Source: Bacteroidales bacterium UBA1725
Lineage (GTDB): Bacteria > Bacteroidota > Bacteroidia > Bacteroidales > UBA932
DNA length: 13,547 nucleotides
Assembly (NCBI GenBank): GCA_002315815.1
Contig: DCIN01000078.1
Coordinates: forward strand, 1 to 13,547
Direction: 5' to 3'
Below, piece after piece: positions 7,218-13,547 of the stretch. A program made the translations under genes and the position numbers. The notes below the pieces were generated by a model. That model searched no databases. It had not been told where the DNA came from and worked only from the letters and a program-made list of their open reading frames with translations. How positions within the stretch are numbered: the stretch's first letter is position 1; the number at the start of each line of letters is the position of its first letter.

Positions 7218-7235
7218 AAAATATTCCTATATTTG
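7204..7235 (+). promoter_or_regulatory. Promoter of rpsF-rpsR-rplI
   Basis: TATTG at 7203-7207, a 20-base spacer, then TATATTTG at 7228-7235, a strong TAnnTTTG box. Initiation would fall around 7240, at the 5' side of a stable hairpin. The upstream element lies in the 3' end of the acyltransferase gene. Confidence 0.7.
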
Positions 7236-7236
7236 C

Positions 7237-7258
7237 AGCCCCTTTGAAAGAAGGGGCT
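7237..7258 (+). promoter_or_regulatory. 5' leader hairpin of the ribosomal operon
   Basis: AGCCCCTT (7237-7244) pairs perfectly with AAGGGGCT (7251-7258) around a 6-base loop. It lies right at or after the predicted start of the transcript, 27 bases before the rpsF ATG. It may protect the mRNA end or bind a regulator. The CCG-containing bulge known from the S6:S18 autoregulatory RNA is not visible. It is followed by an A/T-rich stretch without a U run, so a terminator is unlikely. Confidence 0.5.
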
Positions 7259-7285
7259 AATTATTAACAGTCAATTACAAACAAA

Positions 7286-7681
7286 ATGATCAAACAGTAC
7301 GAAACCGTTTTCATTGCAACTCCCGTTTTGTCTGATGCCCAGATGAAGGAAGCGGTTGCCAAGTACACGCAGTTCATCACCGCCAACGGCGGAGAAATCG
7401 TGTACGAAGAGGACTGGGGTCTCAAGCAGCTTGCATACCCCATCCAGCACAAGACCTCAGGATTCTATCACCTTATCGAGTTCAAGGCCAGTCCTGAATT
7501 CGTGGCATCCCTCGAGACCCAGTATCACCGTGACGAGCGTATCCTTCGCTTCCTCACCGTAGCCCTTGACAAGGACGCTGTCGCATACGCCGAGCATCGC
7601 CGCGCAAAGCGAACTGCAACCACCGCAGAACCCAAGGCTGAACCCGCAGCAGAAACAGCAGAAACAAAAGAGGAGGAATAA
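7286..7681 (+). CDS. rpsF: 30S ribosomal protein S6
   Basis: A 131-residue S6, opening MIKQYETVFIATPVLSDAQ and containing EDWGLKQLAYPI and the conserved GFYHLIEF strand. S6 pairs with S18 on the platform of the small subunit. It has an extended tail rich in Ala, Thr and Glu (about residues 108-131) ending in Glu-Glu-Glu. The last Glu codons (GAG GAG GAA) also form the Shine-Dalgarno sequence of rpsR. No Shine-Dalgarno sequence precedes rpsF itself; an A-rich leader (ACAAACAAA) does. It is first in the operon with rpsR and rplI. Confidence 0.97.
   Translation: MIKQYETVFIATPVLSDAQMKEAVAKYTQFITANGGEIVYEEDWGLKQLAYPIQHKTSGFYHLIEFKASPEFVASLETQYHRDERILRFLTVALDKDAVAYAEHRRAKRTATTAEPKAEPAAETAETKEEE
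7671..7676 (+). promoter_or_regulatory. Strong Shine-Dalgarno site of rpsR inside rpsF
   Basis: AGGAGG lies 8 bases before the rpsR ATG and inside the last codons of rpsF. It is notable in a phylum where such sites are rare, and the other starts in this window lack one. Confidence 0.7.
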
Positions 7682-7684
7682 TAT

Positions 7685-7957
7685 ATGGCAAACATAGAGA
7701 ACAACGAGATTCGTTATCTGAACCCTCCCACCGTAGAGGTTCGCAAGAAGAAATACTGTCGCTTCAAGAAGGCCGGCATCAAGTACATTGACTACAAGGA
7801 TCCTGAGTTCCTCAAGAAGTTCCTCAACGAGCAGGGTAAGATTCTCCCCCGCCGAATCACCGGAACATCCCTCAAGTTCCAGCGTAAAGTCGCTCAGGCA
7901 GTGAAGCGTGCACGCTCCCTCGCCCTTCTTCCTTATGTTACTGACCTCCTTAAATAA
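7685..7957 (+). CDS. rpsR: 30S ribosomal protein S18
   Basis: A 90-residue S18. The core is clear: KKKYCRFKKAGIKYIDYKD, then FLNEQGKILPRRITGTS and KFQRKVAQAVKRARSLALLPY, the signature of the family. It has a single cysteine (in YCRF) and so no cysteine-rich zinc site. It binds S6 and 16S rRNA in the platform. It starts 3 bases after the rpsF stop and is followed by rplI after 9 bases, the usual S6-S18-L9 order. Confidence 0.98.
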   Translation: MANIENNEIRYLNPPTVEVRKKKYCRFKKAGIKYIDYKDPEFLKKFLNEQGKILPRRITGTSLKFQRKVAQAVKRARSLALLPYVTDLLK

Positions 7958-7966
7958 TCGAGAGCT

Positions 7967-8410
7967 ATGAAAATCATCCTCAAGAAAGAAGTCACCAATC
8001 TCGGCGAGGCCGGAGAAGTGGTTGAAGTTAAGACTGGTTACGCTCTCAATTATCTGGTTCCCCAGGGTTACGCATCAGTAGCTACAGTTTCTGCGCTCAA
8101 GCAGCACGAAGAGACCCTCCGCCAGAGAGCTCACAAAGAGGCCAAACTCGTGGCAGATGCACAGGCACTCGCAGCTAAGATATCCGCTGTCGAGGTCAAG
8201 CTGAGCGCAAAGGTTGGCGAAAGCGGAAAGCTCTACGGAGCCGTCACCGCAGCACAGCTTGTAGAGGCTCTCGCAGCACAGGGCATCGAGGTCGAGAAGA
8301 AGAACGTCACAGTTCCCGAAATCAAGGAGACTGGAGAGTTCGAGGCCAAGGTCAAGTGCTACAAGGGAGTGTTCGCCACCGTGAAACTCATTGTTTCCGC
8401 AGCAGAGTAA
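7967..8410 (+). CDS. rplI: 50S ribosomal protein L9
   Basis: A 147-residue L9 of normal length. The N-terminal 23S-rRNA binding domain is clear (MKIILKKEVTNLGEAGEVV, then VKTGYALNYLVPQGYA). The long connecting helix follows (EETLRQRAHKEAKLVADAQ), then the C-terminal domain (GKLYGAVTAAQLVEAL). It is the last gene of the operon and ends 24 bases before the large hairpin at 8435-8493. Confidence 0.98.
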   Translation: MKIILKKEVTNLGEAGEVVEVKTGYALNYLVPQGYASVATVSALKQHEETLRQRAHKEAKLVADAQALAAKISAVEVKLSAKVGESGKLYGAVTAAQLVEALAAQGIEVEKKNVTVPEIKETGEFEAKVKCYKGVFATVKLIVSAAE

Positions 8411-8434
8411 TCAGCTCAAACGATAGCTATTTTA

Positions 8435-8493
8435 CACCAAAGAAGAAGGTGACTGAAAAGTCTGAAGACTGTCAGTCACCTTCTTCTTTGGTG
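8435..8493. terminator. Bidirectional hairpin terminator (repeat family, copy 2)
   Basis: Perfect 22-bp arms (8435-8456 and 8472-8493) enclose an inner AGTCT-GA-AGACT (8459-8470). It lies between the convergent rplI and serpin genes. The arm sequence AAGAAGAAGGTGACT with its complement gives A/T-rich bases on both flanks but no long T run. The central part (GGTGACT, AGTCTGA, AGACTG, CAGTCACCTTCTT) is shared with the hairpin at 1318-1364. Confidence 0.75.
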
Positions 8494-8517
8494 ATAATAT
8501 ATTGGGGAAGTTGAAAG

Positions 8518-9855
8518 TCAGAATGTCACAACGGCCCCGATAAACAATATGGTGTCAGTGCTTGTTTCTCTGATGACGAAGATATAAGGCCTGTCCACAG
8601 TTATCGAAGGTGTCCGCTCTCCTCCAAAGGATTCCTTCAACATTCCAACCATAGTGGCAGCTGCGGCTTCCGTACCTTTTTCCGTTACTTCGATATACGA
8701 CTTCTGACGAATCAGGCCGATGAATGAAGATTCATCGCTCATCCCTGAAAAGTCTGTGTCTGGAAGAAAGGCCTTCTTCATCCCCAGGGACTTGAGATTG
8801 TCAATCAATGATTCAGCGGTGTATTCCATCTTGAATCCTGGCATATTAAGGGCAATTGCTGTCTTCTGCGCCGTTGATACAAGATTTTCGAACTTTTCCC
8901 CACTCAGAGCGGCAATTGATTCATATATCCGGTCTTCCGGGTTGCTGCCCGAATCATTTGAAAGAAGGATATCGAATGCGAAAGAGCCGTTGCCGTATGG
9001 AATTTCAACGAATGTGAATTCCGAACTTTTACAATATGGAAGTAGTTGGACCCCACTGTGCATCATTTGAACAGAGCAATATTCTGGGAAAAGCCCCATT
9101 TCGCTGTCCCTCTCCATTATTAAGGCTTCGTTGTAGCAATGGAACCTTAAGTTTGTACTATACTCGAATTCGTTTGTCCAATCTGCCTTGAAGTATAGGG
9201 AGTTAAGCAGACACATACACAAGTCGTGGATTTCGCTTGCAGTAGTGATAGCCGGTATCTTTCCTCTGGTCTTGTCAAAACACCATCCATTGATTTCGTC
9301 AGCAGTGGATGCTTGCTTGAAATCCCTTGTTCGGACAGTGGCATCATACCAGTATTCGGAATATTCCTTGAAACTGTCCTTGACCGGAAAGCTCCTGTCT
9401 GACCAGATTGAATTCACGATGTCGGTCTCAACCTTTGCATCTGCGGTCTGCAAAGTGTTTGACAGATTCTTGAAATATGACACAAAATCCTCCTGGCTCA
9501 CACCAGAAAATCCCAGAACTGTTTTCATCTCCTCCGCAGTATCGCCTTCGGCGCCTCCTTCTGTCATAGAAAGGGCCATTGCAAGGCTGAGAGGAGAGAG
9601 CAAGATGTTCTTTCCGTGCAGATTCACGGCGGCTTCTTTTTCAATATCAGCAGAAACTGCCCTGAAAATGTCTATTGAAAAATCCTTTACGCCCCAGTTG
9701 ATCTGCTCCATTGTACTTTTTGGCGTTTCCGTTCGCCCGGTCCTTTCCAGTATGCCCGATGTCTGCTTGGAACAGGATGAAAGGACTGAAACAACGGTAA
9801 TTGCAATAAAAAGAGTCGAACGTATCATCTGCTTATCTGACATAACAGGTTTCAT
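8518..9855 (-). CDS. Serpin-family protease inhibitor, lipoprotein
   Basis: A 445-residue serpin, a suicide inhibitor that traps serine or cysteine proteases by inserting its cleaved reactive loop into a beta sheet. A lipoprotein signal (ITVVSVLSSC, cysteine 28) predicts anchoring in the envelope. Serpin landmarks: ILLSPLSLAMALSMTEGGA, IVNSIWSDRSF, LLNSLYFKADWTNEF, MPGFKMEYTAESLIDNLKSLGM. The hinge E392-K-G-T-E-A-A-A-A-T fits the inhibitory consensus (small residues at P12-P9), so it should be a true inhibitor. By simple counting P1 falls near L-K-E-S (residues 406-409), but the loop is about four residues longer than in alpha-1-antitrypsin, so P1 is uncertain. The start overlaps the DUF5723 stop by ATGA; Met10 is an alternative start. 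It is last in the leftward block. Confidence 0.92.
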   Translation of the reverse strand: MKPVMSDKQMIRSTLFIAITVVSVLSSCSKQTSGILERTGRTETPKSTMEQINWGVKDFSIDIFRAVSADIEKEAAVNLHGKNILLSPLSLAMALSMTEGGAEGDTAEEMKTVLGFSGVSQEDFVSYFKNLSNTLQTADAKVETDIVNSIWSDRSFPVKDSFKEYSEYWYDATVRTRDFKQASTADEINGWCFDKTRGKIPAITTASEIHDLCMCLLNSLYFKADWTNEFEYSTNLRFHCYNEALIMERDSEMGLFPEYCSVQMMHSGVQLLPYCKSSEFTFVEIPYGNGSFAFDILLSNDSGSNPEDRIYESIAALSGEKFENLVSTAQKTAIALNMPGFKMEYTAESLIDNLKSLGMKKAFLPDTDFSGMSDESSFIGLIRQKSYIEVTEKGTEAAAATMVGMLKESFGGERTPSITVDRPYIFVIRETSTDTILFIGAVVTF

Positions 9856-11201
9856 TTGTTCTTGTTCTTGATCTTGATCTGAATTATCAAACCAGTTGTC
9901 ACTGTTATGCTTACAGGATTGATTGGAATGTAATCGGACGTGAGCGGGTTCACAACCGAGTCAGCTCCAAGGAAGAAGTTCAAGAAGCCCAGATTGAAAT
10001 TCAACGCCGCCCCCATTGTACTGCCAAATGGCGTATAACCGTAATTGACGGTGGCACTTATATTTTTGATTGGGGTAATGGTAGCGCCGACCCTGATATC
10101 GCTGTATGAACAGTATTGTCCTGTCACGAATGTCCCGAGCACACGGGCGGAAAGGTTTTGGTAGAAAGGCATCCTGTACTTGGCCCCGACCCTGATTGTG
10201 GTGGGAAGACCCACTGAAGTACGACCGCATTCACTTCCCTTGAATTCCAACAGGTCATCAAGCGTAACATCCTTTTCAGTGGATAATTCCTTATTCTTGT
10301 ATTCCATAAGTCCGCTGATGTTCCTGTTCCAACGGATTCCTCCAATATCCTGAACAGCCAAATCCACATCAAGATTCTCGACAGGAGTCCATATCGCACC
10401 GATATCCACTCCAAATCCGAATCCTGCAAGGCCGAACTCTCCAAGTTCGAAATTCGGAAAGTCATACTTATCCCCTGTCTTGCTGAGGGTGACAAAGGGA
10501 GTCGAAATGCCGAACATTCCATTACCCGAAGCATATACCTTGCCTTTCTCCTTGTCCATCTGAACAGTGATGTTGCTGATATTCATTTCTGCAAGAGCAA
10601 GACCTACGAGAGCTTTGACTCTTATGCCTGCACGCAGTTTGTTCCCGAATTTCATCGAATACCCGACGGCACATTCGGCGTAATTTGATGACCATAGGCT
10701 GAAATCACTGATTGAATAGCTGTTGCCATCCTTGACTCCAAGTTTCATTATTTCGAACAGGGATTTGGGAGCCGATACGTTTTCCATTGAGCGTGGGCCG
10801 AAATCGAATGTCAGGAAACCGGACTTCCCTACTCTGGTTCCAAGGTTAAGAATGCTCATATTAATACCTGCTCTCGCCTGATTGATTGGTTTGAATTTGT
10901 CCAGGAAGTCAGAAGCGGAGACTCTCTTGTCCAATCCAAAAACAAGTTCCCCATCTACCGGAAAGAAGAGGGAAGACGGACCGAGGTTGGTTTGCGCCAA
11001 GACATTGCTGTTGCCCAATGCCAAACCAAAATAGGTACTCACCTCATCGGCACTGCACTGCGCCGGATTGATAAGATGGCCAAGGTTGTAGTGATCCAGA
11101 AAATAAGCTGAATTCATAGTCTGAGCTGCCGCTCCGGTGCAGGACAGAATGACGACTGAGACCACAGCTGAAGTTATTCGTAATATATTCATATTGTTCA
11201 T
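9852..11201 (-). CDS. DUF5723 family outer-membrane protein
   Basis: A 449-residue predicted beta-barrel. The signal peptide covers about residues 1-26 (hydrophobic SAVVSVVILSCTGAAA, cleaved before Q27). The mature start SAYFLDHYNLGHLINPAQ matches the Bacteroidetes DUF5723 pattern. Repeated glycine and aromatic strands (FGFGVDIGAIWTP, VGATITPIKNISATVNYGY) suggest a FadL-like or PorV-like barrel. Its function is unknown. ATG 11201 is chosen, 10 bases after the nadE stop; the open frame extends to a GTG at 11231 that would overlap nadE and spoil the signal peptide, and ATG 11192 is also possible. Its TGA overlaps the serpin ATG, which suggests coupled translation. Confidence 0.82.
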   Translation of the reverse strand: MNNMNILRITSAVVSVVILSCTGAAAQTMNSAYFLDHYNLGHLINPAQCSADEVSTYFGLALGNSNVLAQTNLGPSSLFFPVDGELVFGLDKRVSASDFLDKFKPINQARAGINMSILNLGTRVGKSGFLTFDFGPRSMENVSAPKSLFEIMKLGVKDGNSYSISDFSLWSSNYAECAVGYSMKFGNKLRAGIRVKALVGLALAEMNISNITVQMDKEKGKVYASGNGMFGISTPFVTLSKTGDKYDFPNFELGEFGLAGFGFGVDIGAIWTPVENLDVDLAVQDIGGIRWNRNISGLMEYKNKELSTEKDVTLDDLLEFKGSECGRTSVGLPTTIRVGAKYRMPFYQNLSARVLGTFVTGQYCSYSDIRVGATITPIKNISATVNYGYTPFGSTMGAALNFNLGFLNFFLGADSVVNPLTSDYIPINPVSITVTTGLIIQIKIKNKNK

Positions 11202-11211
11202 TGTCAGAGTA

Positions 11212-11976
11212 TCATATTGTTGTACTGTCACGATAGTTGTTCAGGTCAGGAACGAATGCCGGAATCCGGACAGTCTCAGTCTTGAAAAGATTTTTGTTGT
11301 GCAATCTGTCAATCCTTTCCTTCAATTCCTTGTCAGCACATACGCCTTCACGAATATAATGGTCAAGTGTTTCATATGTGAAACCAAGTTTCACTTCATC
11401 GGGGAGGGAGCCCGGTAGACCGTCATCAGGAACCTTGTTCACCCAGACAGAAGGAAGTCTGAGAGCACGTCCTACACCCAGAACCTCCCTGACACACAGT
11501 TTTCCAAGAGGAGAGAAGGCTCCCGCTGCGTCACCGAAAATTGTAGCATAACCGATGTAGTCCTCACTGAGGTTGCAGGTATTGGCCACAAGTCCGCCTT
11601 TTGTCTGTGCCACGGCATAGAGAACCGTCATCCTGATTCTTGGCGGGATATTCAGGACACTCTGAGAGGTAAAACCTCCTTCAATCGAATGTGACTGAAG
11701 AAGAAAAGACCTTTCAATGTCGCCGATATTGATACAAATATATGTAATTCCAAGATACTTGCAGATAAGGTCGGCATCGTTGATACTTTGGTTTCCAGAT
11801 GGCAGAGCCACTCCTATGACGTTTTGCGGTCCAAGAGCCTTCGCGCACAGAGCCGCTGCCACCGTGCTGTCCTTCCCGCCGCTAATACCGAGAACCGCTT
11901 TGCATCCCGGAGCGTTTTCCGCGAACCAGTTCTTGATCCAAAAGACGCAGTCATCAGCCAATTTTAAGTAATTCAT
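11212..11976 (-). CDS. nadE: NAD+ synthase (ammonia-dependent type)
   Basis: A 254-residue N-type ATP pyrophosphatase that amidates nicotinic acid adenine dinucleotide to NAD+, the last step of NAD synthesis. The P-loop SGGKDS is at 32-37. The substrate region is NIPPRIRM (109-116) and CNLSEDYIGYATIFGD from 134. The C-terminal DDGLPGSLPDEVKLGF is the conserved lid segment. The length fits the short ammonia-using form; there is no nitrilase-type glutaminase domain. It is followed by DUF5723 after 10 bases. It is preceded by the 38-codon ORF by 38 bases, with no clear promoter between, so it may be read from the upstream M16 transcript. Confidence 0.95.
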   Translation of the reverse strand: MNYLKLADDCVFWIKNWFAENAPGCKAVLGISGGKDSTVAAALCAKALGPQNVIGVALPSGNQSINDADLICKYLGITYICINIGDIERSFLLQSHSIEGGFTSQSVLNIPPRIRMTVLYAVAQTKGGLVANTCNLSEDYIGYATIFGDAAGAFSPLGKLCVREVLGVGRALRLPSVWVNKVPDDGLPGSLPDEVKLGFTYETLDHYIREGVCADKELKERIDRLHNKNLFKTETVRIPAFVPDLNNYRDSTTI

Positions 11977-12014
11977 ATAAAAAACGCTTGACTAAACAGT
12001 ACCCTATCCTTCCA

Positions 12015-12131
12015 TTATGATTGTGCTTCCAGTTCCTCTCTGATTTTCTTCATTATTTTCCATCTGTACTTGGAATTGTTGTATCTGCTGACGTCCACTC
12101 CGCGCTCAAGACCAAAACGAATCTCCCGCAT
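12015..12131 (-). CDS. 38-residue ORF with a 26-residue sequence repeat
   Basis: Starts ATG and ends TAA. The product opens MREIRFGLERGVDVSRY and later has YRWKIMKKIREELEAQS. Residues 1-9 (MREIRFGLE) and 27-35 (MKKIREELE) align, giving one full unit and the start of a second. From memory, this resembles the tandem pattern MxxIRxGLExGxDVSxY....W.Q found in larger repeat proteins of gut bacteria, of unknown function. Here it is only about 1.3 units long, so it may be a small protein or the tail of a lost repeat protein. The ATG directly follows the in-frame TAG of the 42-codon ORF. No Shine-Dalgarno sequence is seen. It lies 38 bases before nadE on the same strand. Confidence 0.55.
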   Translation of the reverse strand: MREIRFGLERGVDVSRYNNSKYRWKIMKKIREELEAQS

Positions 12132-12260
12132 CTAAATGGAAATGCAAGTCAATGACAATGCAGATAAATTCCATTTCAAAAGAATGGTAAGCCCCAACAA
12201 GACAGATGATATTCCAATAATGACGGAGGCAGTGATGAGAAAAGCGACAAAACGGTTCAT
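12132..12260 (-). CDS. Possible 42-residue single-pass membrane peptide
   Basis: An ORF of 42 codons starting MNRFVAFLITASVIIGISS, with a hydrophobic segment from about residue 4 to 28 and a single lysine after it. It starts 13 bases after the M16 stop and ends with TAG immediately before the ATG of the 38-residue ORF, in the same frame. It matches no family I recognise. The hydrophobic pattern and tight spacing favour a real small membrane protein, but an untranslated spacer cannot be excluded. Confidence 0.4.
   Translation of the reverse strand: MNRFVAFLITASVIIGISSVLLGLTILLKWNLSALSLTCISI
12134..12176. other. Imperfect inverted repeat at the small-ORF junction
   Basis: AAATGGAA (12134-12141) pairs with TTCCATTT (12169-12176). 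Inside are TGCA/TGCA (12143-12146, 12159-12162) and GTCA-A-TGAC (12148-12156). The RNA could fold into a three-part hairpin that ends at the TAG-ATG junction. No T run follows on the transcribed strand, so it is not a standard terminator. Confidence 0.4.
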
Positions 12261-12273
12261 AAGTCTCGTGGTA

Positions 12274-13547
12274 TCATTTCTCCGGCCTCTGGATGAGTTC
12301 GTAGAAGTTGCCTGAGTCAAAAAGTTCAGCTGCAACGGCCTTGACCTTTTCGGGAGTGAGTGCATTCACAGCAGCCTCGTATTCACCTATATAGTCAATT
12401 CCGTGAAATATATTCATCCTCAAAGCCTTGGCCCAATATGAATCGGACTCCTTGTTCTCCGGCAACTTCTTCGTGGCGTTCTTGAGAGCCATACTGAATT
12501 TATCGGCATCAGGGCCGTTCTCAGCGATGTCACGGAGCCCTTTTACTGCCAGCTCACGCAGACGATTCACCTGCTCTTCATTGGTCTTGAATGACACACG
12601 AAGCGATGCATCCTCATAGGGCTTGGTCGAGAGATTCACAGAGACGCTTGCACCGTATGTGCCACCCTCTTCTTCACGCAGAGTCTCCACATACACCATA
12701 TTCAGAATATATGAAAGGGCGGAATATGCAACTTCCGCTTCTCTGGAATATGGTCTGGGCTTATGATATATCTGCATCACGGATACGGTGGGAGTTTCCA
12801 TCCTGGTACTGAAATCGTTCACTACCCTGCCATCGACATAACCTTCATTCGTAAACCTCCAATCGCTGACCTTGTTGCCTGACGGCAGCGAACCAAGGTA
12901 TCTTTCAACCAGTGGAACAATCTCCTTTTTGTCGAAATCTCCTACTATGAAGGTAGTTGCCCCTTTGACTCCGTCAAACAGCTTGCGGTACACATTCTCT
13001 ATTCCCTCCAGACTTGACTTGGCAAGCAGTTCTTCGTCTATCAAAAGATTACGTTTATTCTTGAAAGCCGTCTCATAATATTTCTTCTCCAATAAATAAG
13101 ACGGGGTGGTTACAATGTTCGGAAGCTGGGTTTCAGCAATCTTTCTTCCGGTGGAATACTCGTCAGCATCAAATCTGGGCTGAGTGAACCATAGGTACAG
13201 CAATTGAAAAGCGGTTTCAACATCCTGCCGCGATGAACCGGACTCGATACCGTGGGTATAAGTTCCGATTGTAGGAGAGCAGGATACCTGCTTGCCTGCC
13301 ATCATCTTCCTTAAGGTTTTTTGGGAAAAATCACCTACTCCACTGTAACTCAAGTACAAATTAAAGATACTCGATTCGACGTCCACGAGTTCTTCTTCGC
13401 TCAGAAGGCTCTTGCCTCCTTTCTTGAAAAGCGAAACCGAAACGTTGTTCTTCTGCCGGTCACTCTTGAAGAGTACTACATTCATACCATTGGACAGAGT
13501 CAGTATTTCGGAACCGTATATACCCTTCGAGGTCTTTTTCACCTTGC
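12274..13547 (-). CDS. Second M16 family peptidase, C-terminal half (5' partial)
   Basis: Enters from the right edge on the minus strand and stops with TGA at 12276-12274; the true start and catalytic HxxEH half lie outside the window. Counting from the GTG at 13542, it opens like the left paralog (KKTSKGIYGSEILTLSNG) and has the M16_C domain (ENVYRKLFDGVKGATTFIVGDFDK, ERYLGSLP). The same LREEEGGTYGAS has its arginine at residue 289, exactly as in the left copy, so there is no net indel up to there. The two end alike (SGNFYELIQRPEK against SGNFYELVQRPETK). It is probably a periplasmic or surface zinc peptidase or its partner chain. It may be the first visible gene of the leftward block running through nadE to the serpin. 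Confidence 0.9.
   Translation of the reverse strand, partial: KVKKTSKGIYGSEILTLSNGMNVVLFKSDRQKNNVSVSLFKKGGKSLLSEEELVDVESSIFNLYLSYSGVGDFSQKTLRKMMAGKQVSCSPTIGTYTHGIESGSSRQDVETAFQLLYLWFTQPRFDADEYSTGRKIAETQLPNIVTTPSYLLEKKYYETAFKNKRNLLIDEELLAKSSLEGIENVYRKLFDGVKGATTFIVGDFDKKEIVPLVERYLGSLPSGNKVSDWRFTNEGYVDGRVVNDFSTRMETPTVSVMQIYHKPRPYSREAEVAYSALSYILNMVYVETLREEEGGTYGASVSVNLSTKPYEDASLRVSFKTNEEQVNRLRELAVKGLRDIAENGPDADKFSMALKNATKKLPENKESDSYWAKALRMNIFHGIDYIGEYEAAVNALTPEKVKAVAAELFDSGNFYELIQRPEK
13523..13547 (-). repeat. Right copy of the 25-bp exact terminal inverted repeat
   Basis: Reverse complement of bases 1-25, in the same codon phase of the second M16 gene. Beyond it, inward identity falls to that of ordinary diverged paralogs. 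The outer extent of the repeat is not visible. Confidence 0.9.

Noticed and set aside
9188..9871. A 227-codon + strand frame
   Set aside because: Shadow of the serpin gene, which has clear family motifs on the minus strand.
12132..12134. TAG as a recoded sense codon in this organism
   Set aside because: parE also ends with TAG, and a recoded TAG would extend it only to the TGA two codons on; other genes use TAA and TGA normally. One junction is not enough to argue recoding.
1..13547. Terminal inverted repeats as the ends of a transposon
   Set aside because: The repeats are coding sequence of two paralogs, there is no transposase or target duplication, and the cargo is core genes.

Overview
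The window looks like chromosomal DNA of a member of the Bacteroidales (Bacteroidota). The ParE, DUF1573, DUF5723, NadE and M16 proteins are all of the Bacteroidetes kind. Two promoters fit the Bacteroidetes pattern (a TTG box about 19-20 nt before TAnnTTTG), and most starts lack a Shine-Dalgarno sequence. Base composition is near 50% GC. The genus cannot be told from the sequence. Coding density is high, there is no gap over 300 bases without a gene, and I see no tRNA, rRNA, CRISPR array, transposase or integrase.

Layout, left to right. (1) The C-terminal half of an M16 zinc-peptidase family protein enters from the left edge on + and ends at 1277. It is followed by a hairpin terminator. (2) A leftward block (5614-1413) holds a DUF1573 exported protein, topoisomerase IV subunit B (parE) and a secreted PL11 rhamnogalacturonan lyase. 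(3) Divergent from it, a + strand unit (5779-7217) holds a 2[4Fe-4S] ferredoxin, an exported SGNH hydrolase and a PlsC-like acyltransferase. (4) The ribosomal operon rpsF-rpsR-rplI (7286-8410) has its own promoter and a 5' hairpin. (5) A long leftward block (13547-8518) starts with a second M16 C-terminal half. It continues with two tiny ORFs (42 and 38 codons), nadE, a DUF5723 outer-membrane protein and a serpin lipoprotein.

The most striking large-scale feature is that the first 25 and last 25 bases are exact inverted copies. They lie in the same codon phase inside two paralogous M16 genes that point inward, with both N-terminal halves outside the window. Either the assembly broke at a shared repeat, or the 13.5 kb segment is flanked by inverted paralogous genes. 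In the second case, inversion would swap their C-terminal halves in frame.

At a smaller scale, both convergent gene junctions (M16/lyase and rplI/serpin) carry copies of one related hairpin, apparently a dispersed bidirectional terminator family. A 14-bp tandem repeat spans the parE stop codon. A 38-codon ORF beside nadE carries a visible 26-residue repeat (MREIRFGLE...MKKIREELE) and starts directly after the in-frame TAG of a 42-codon membrane-peptide ORF.
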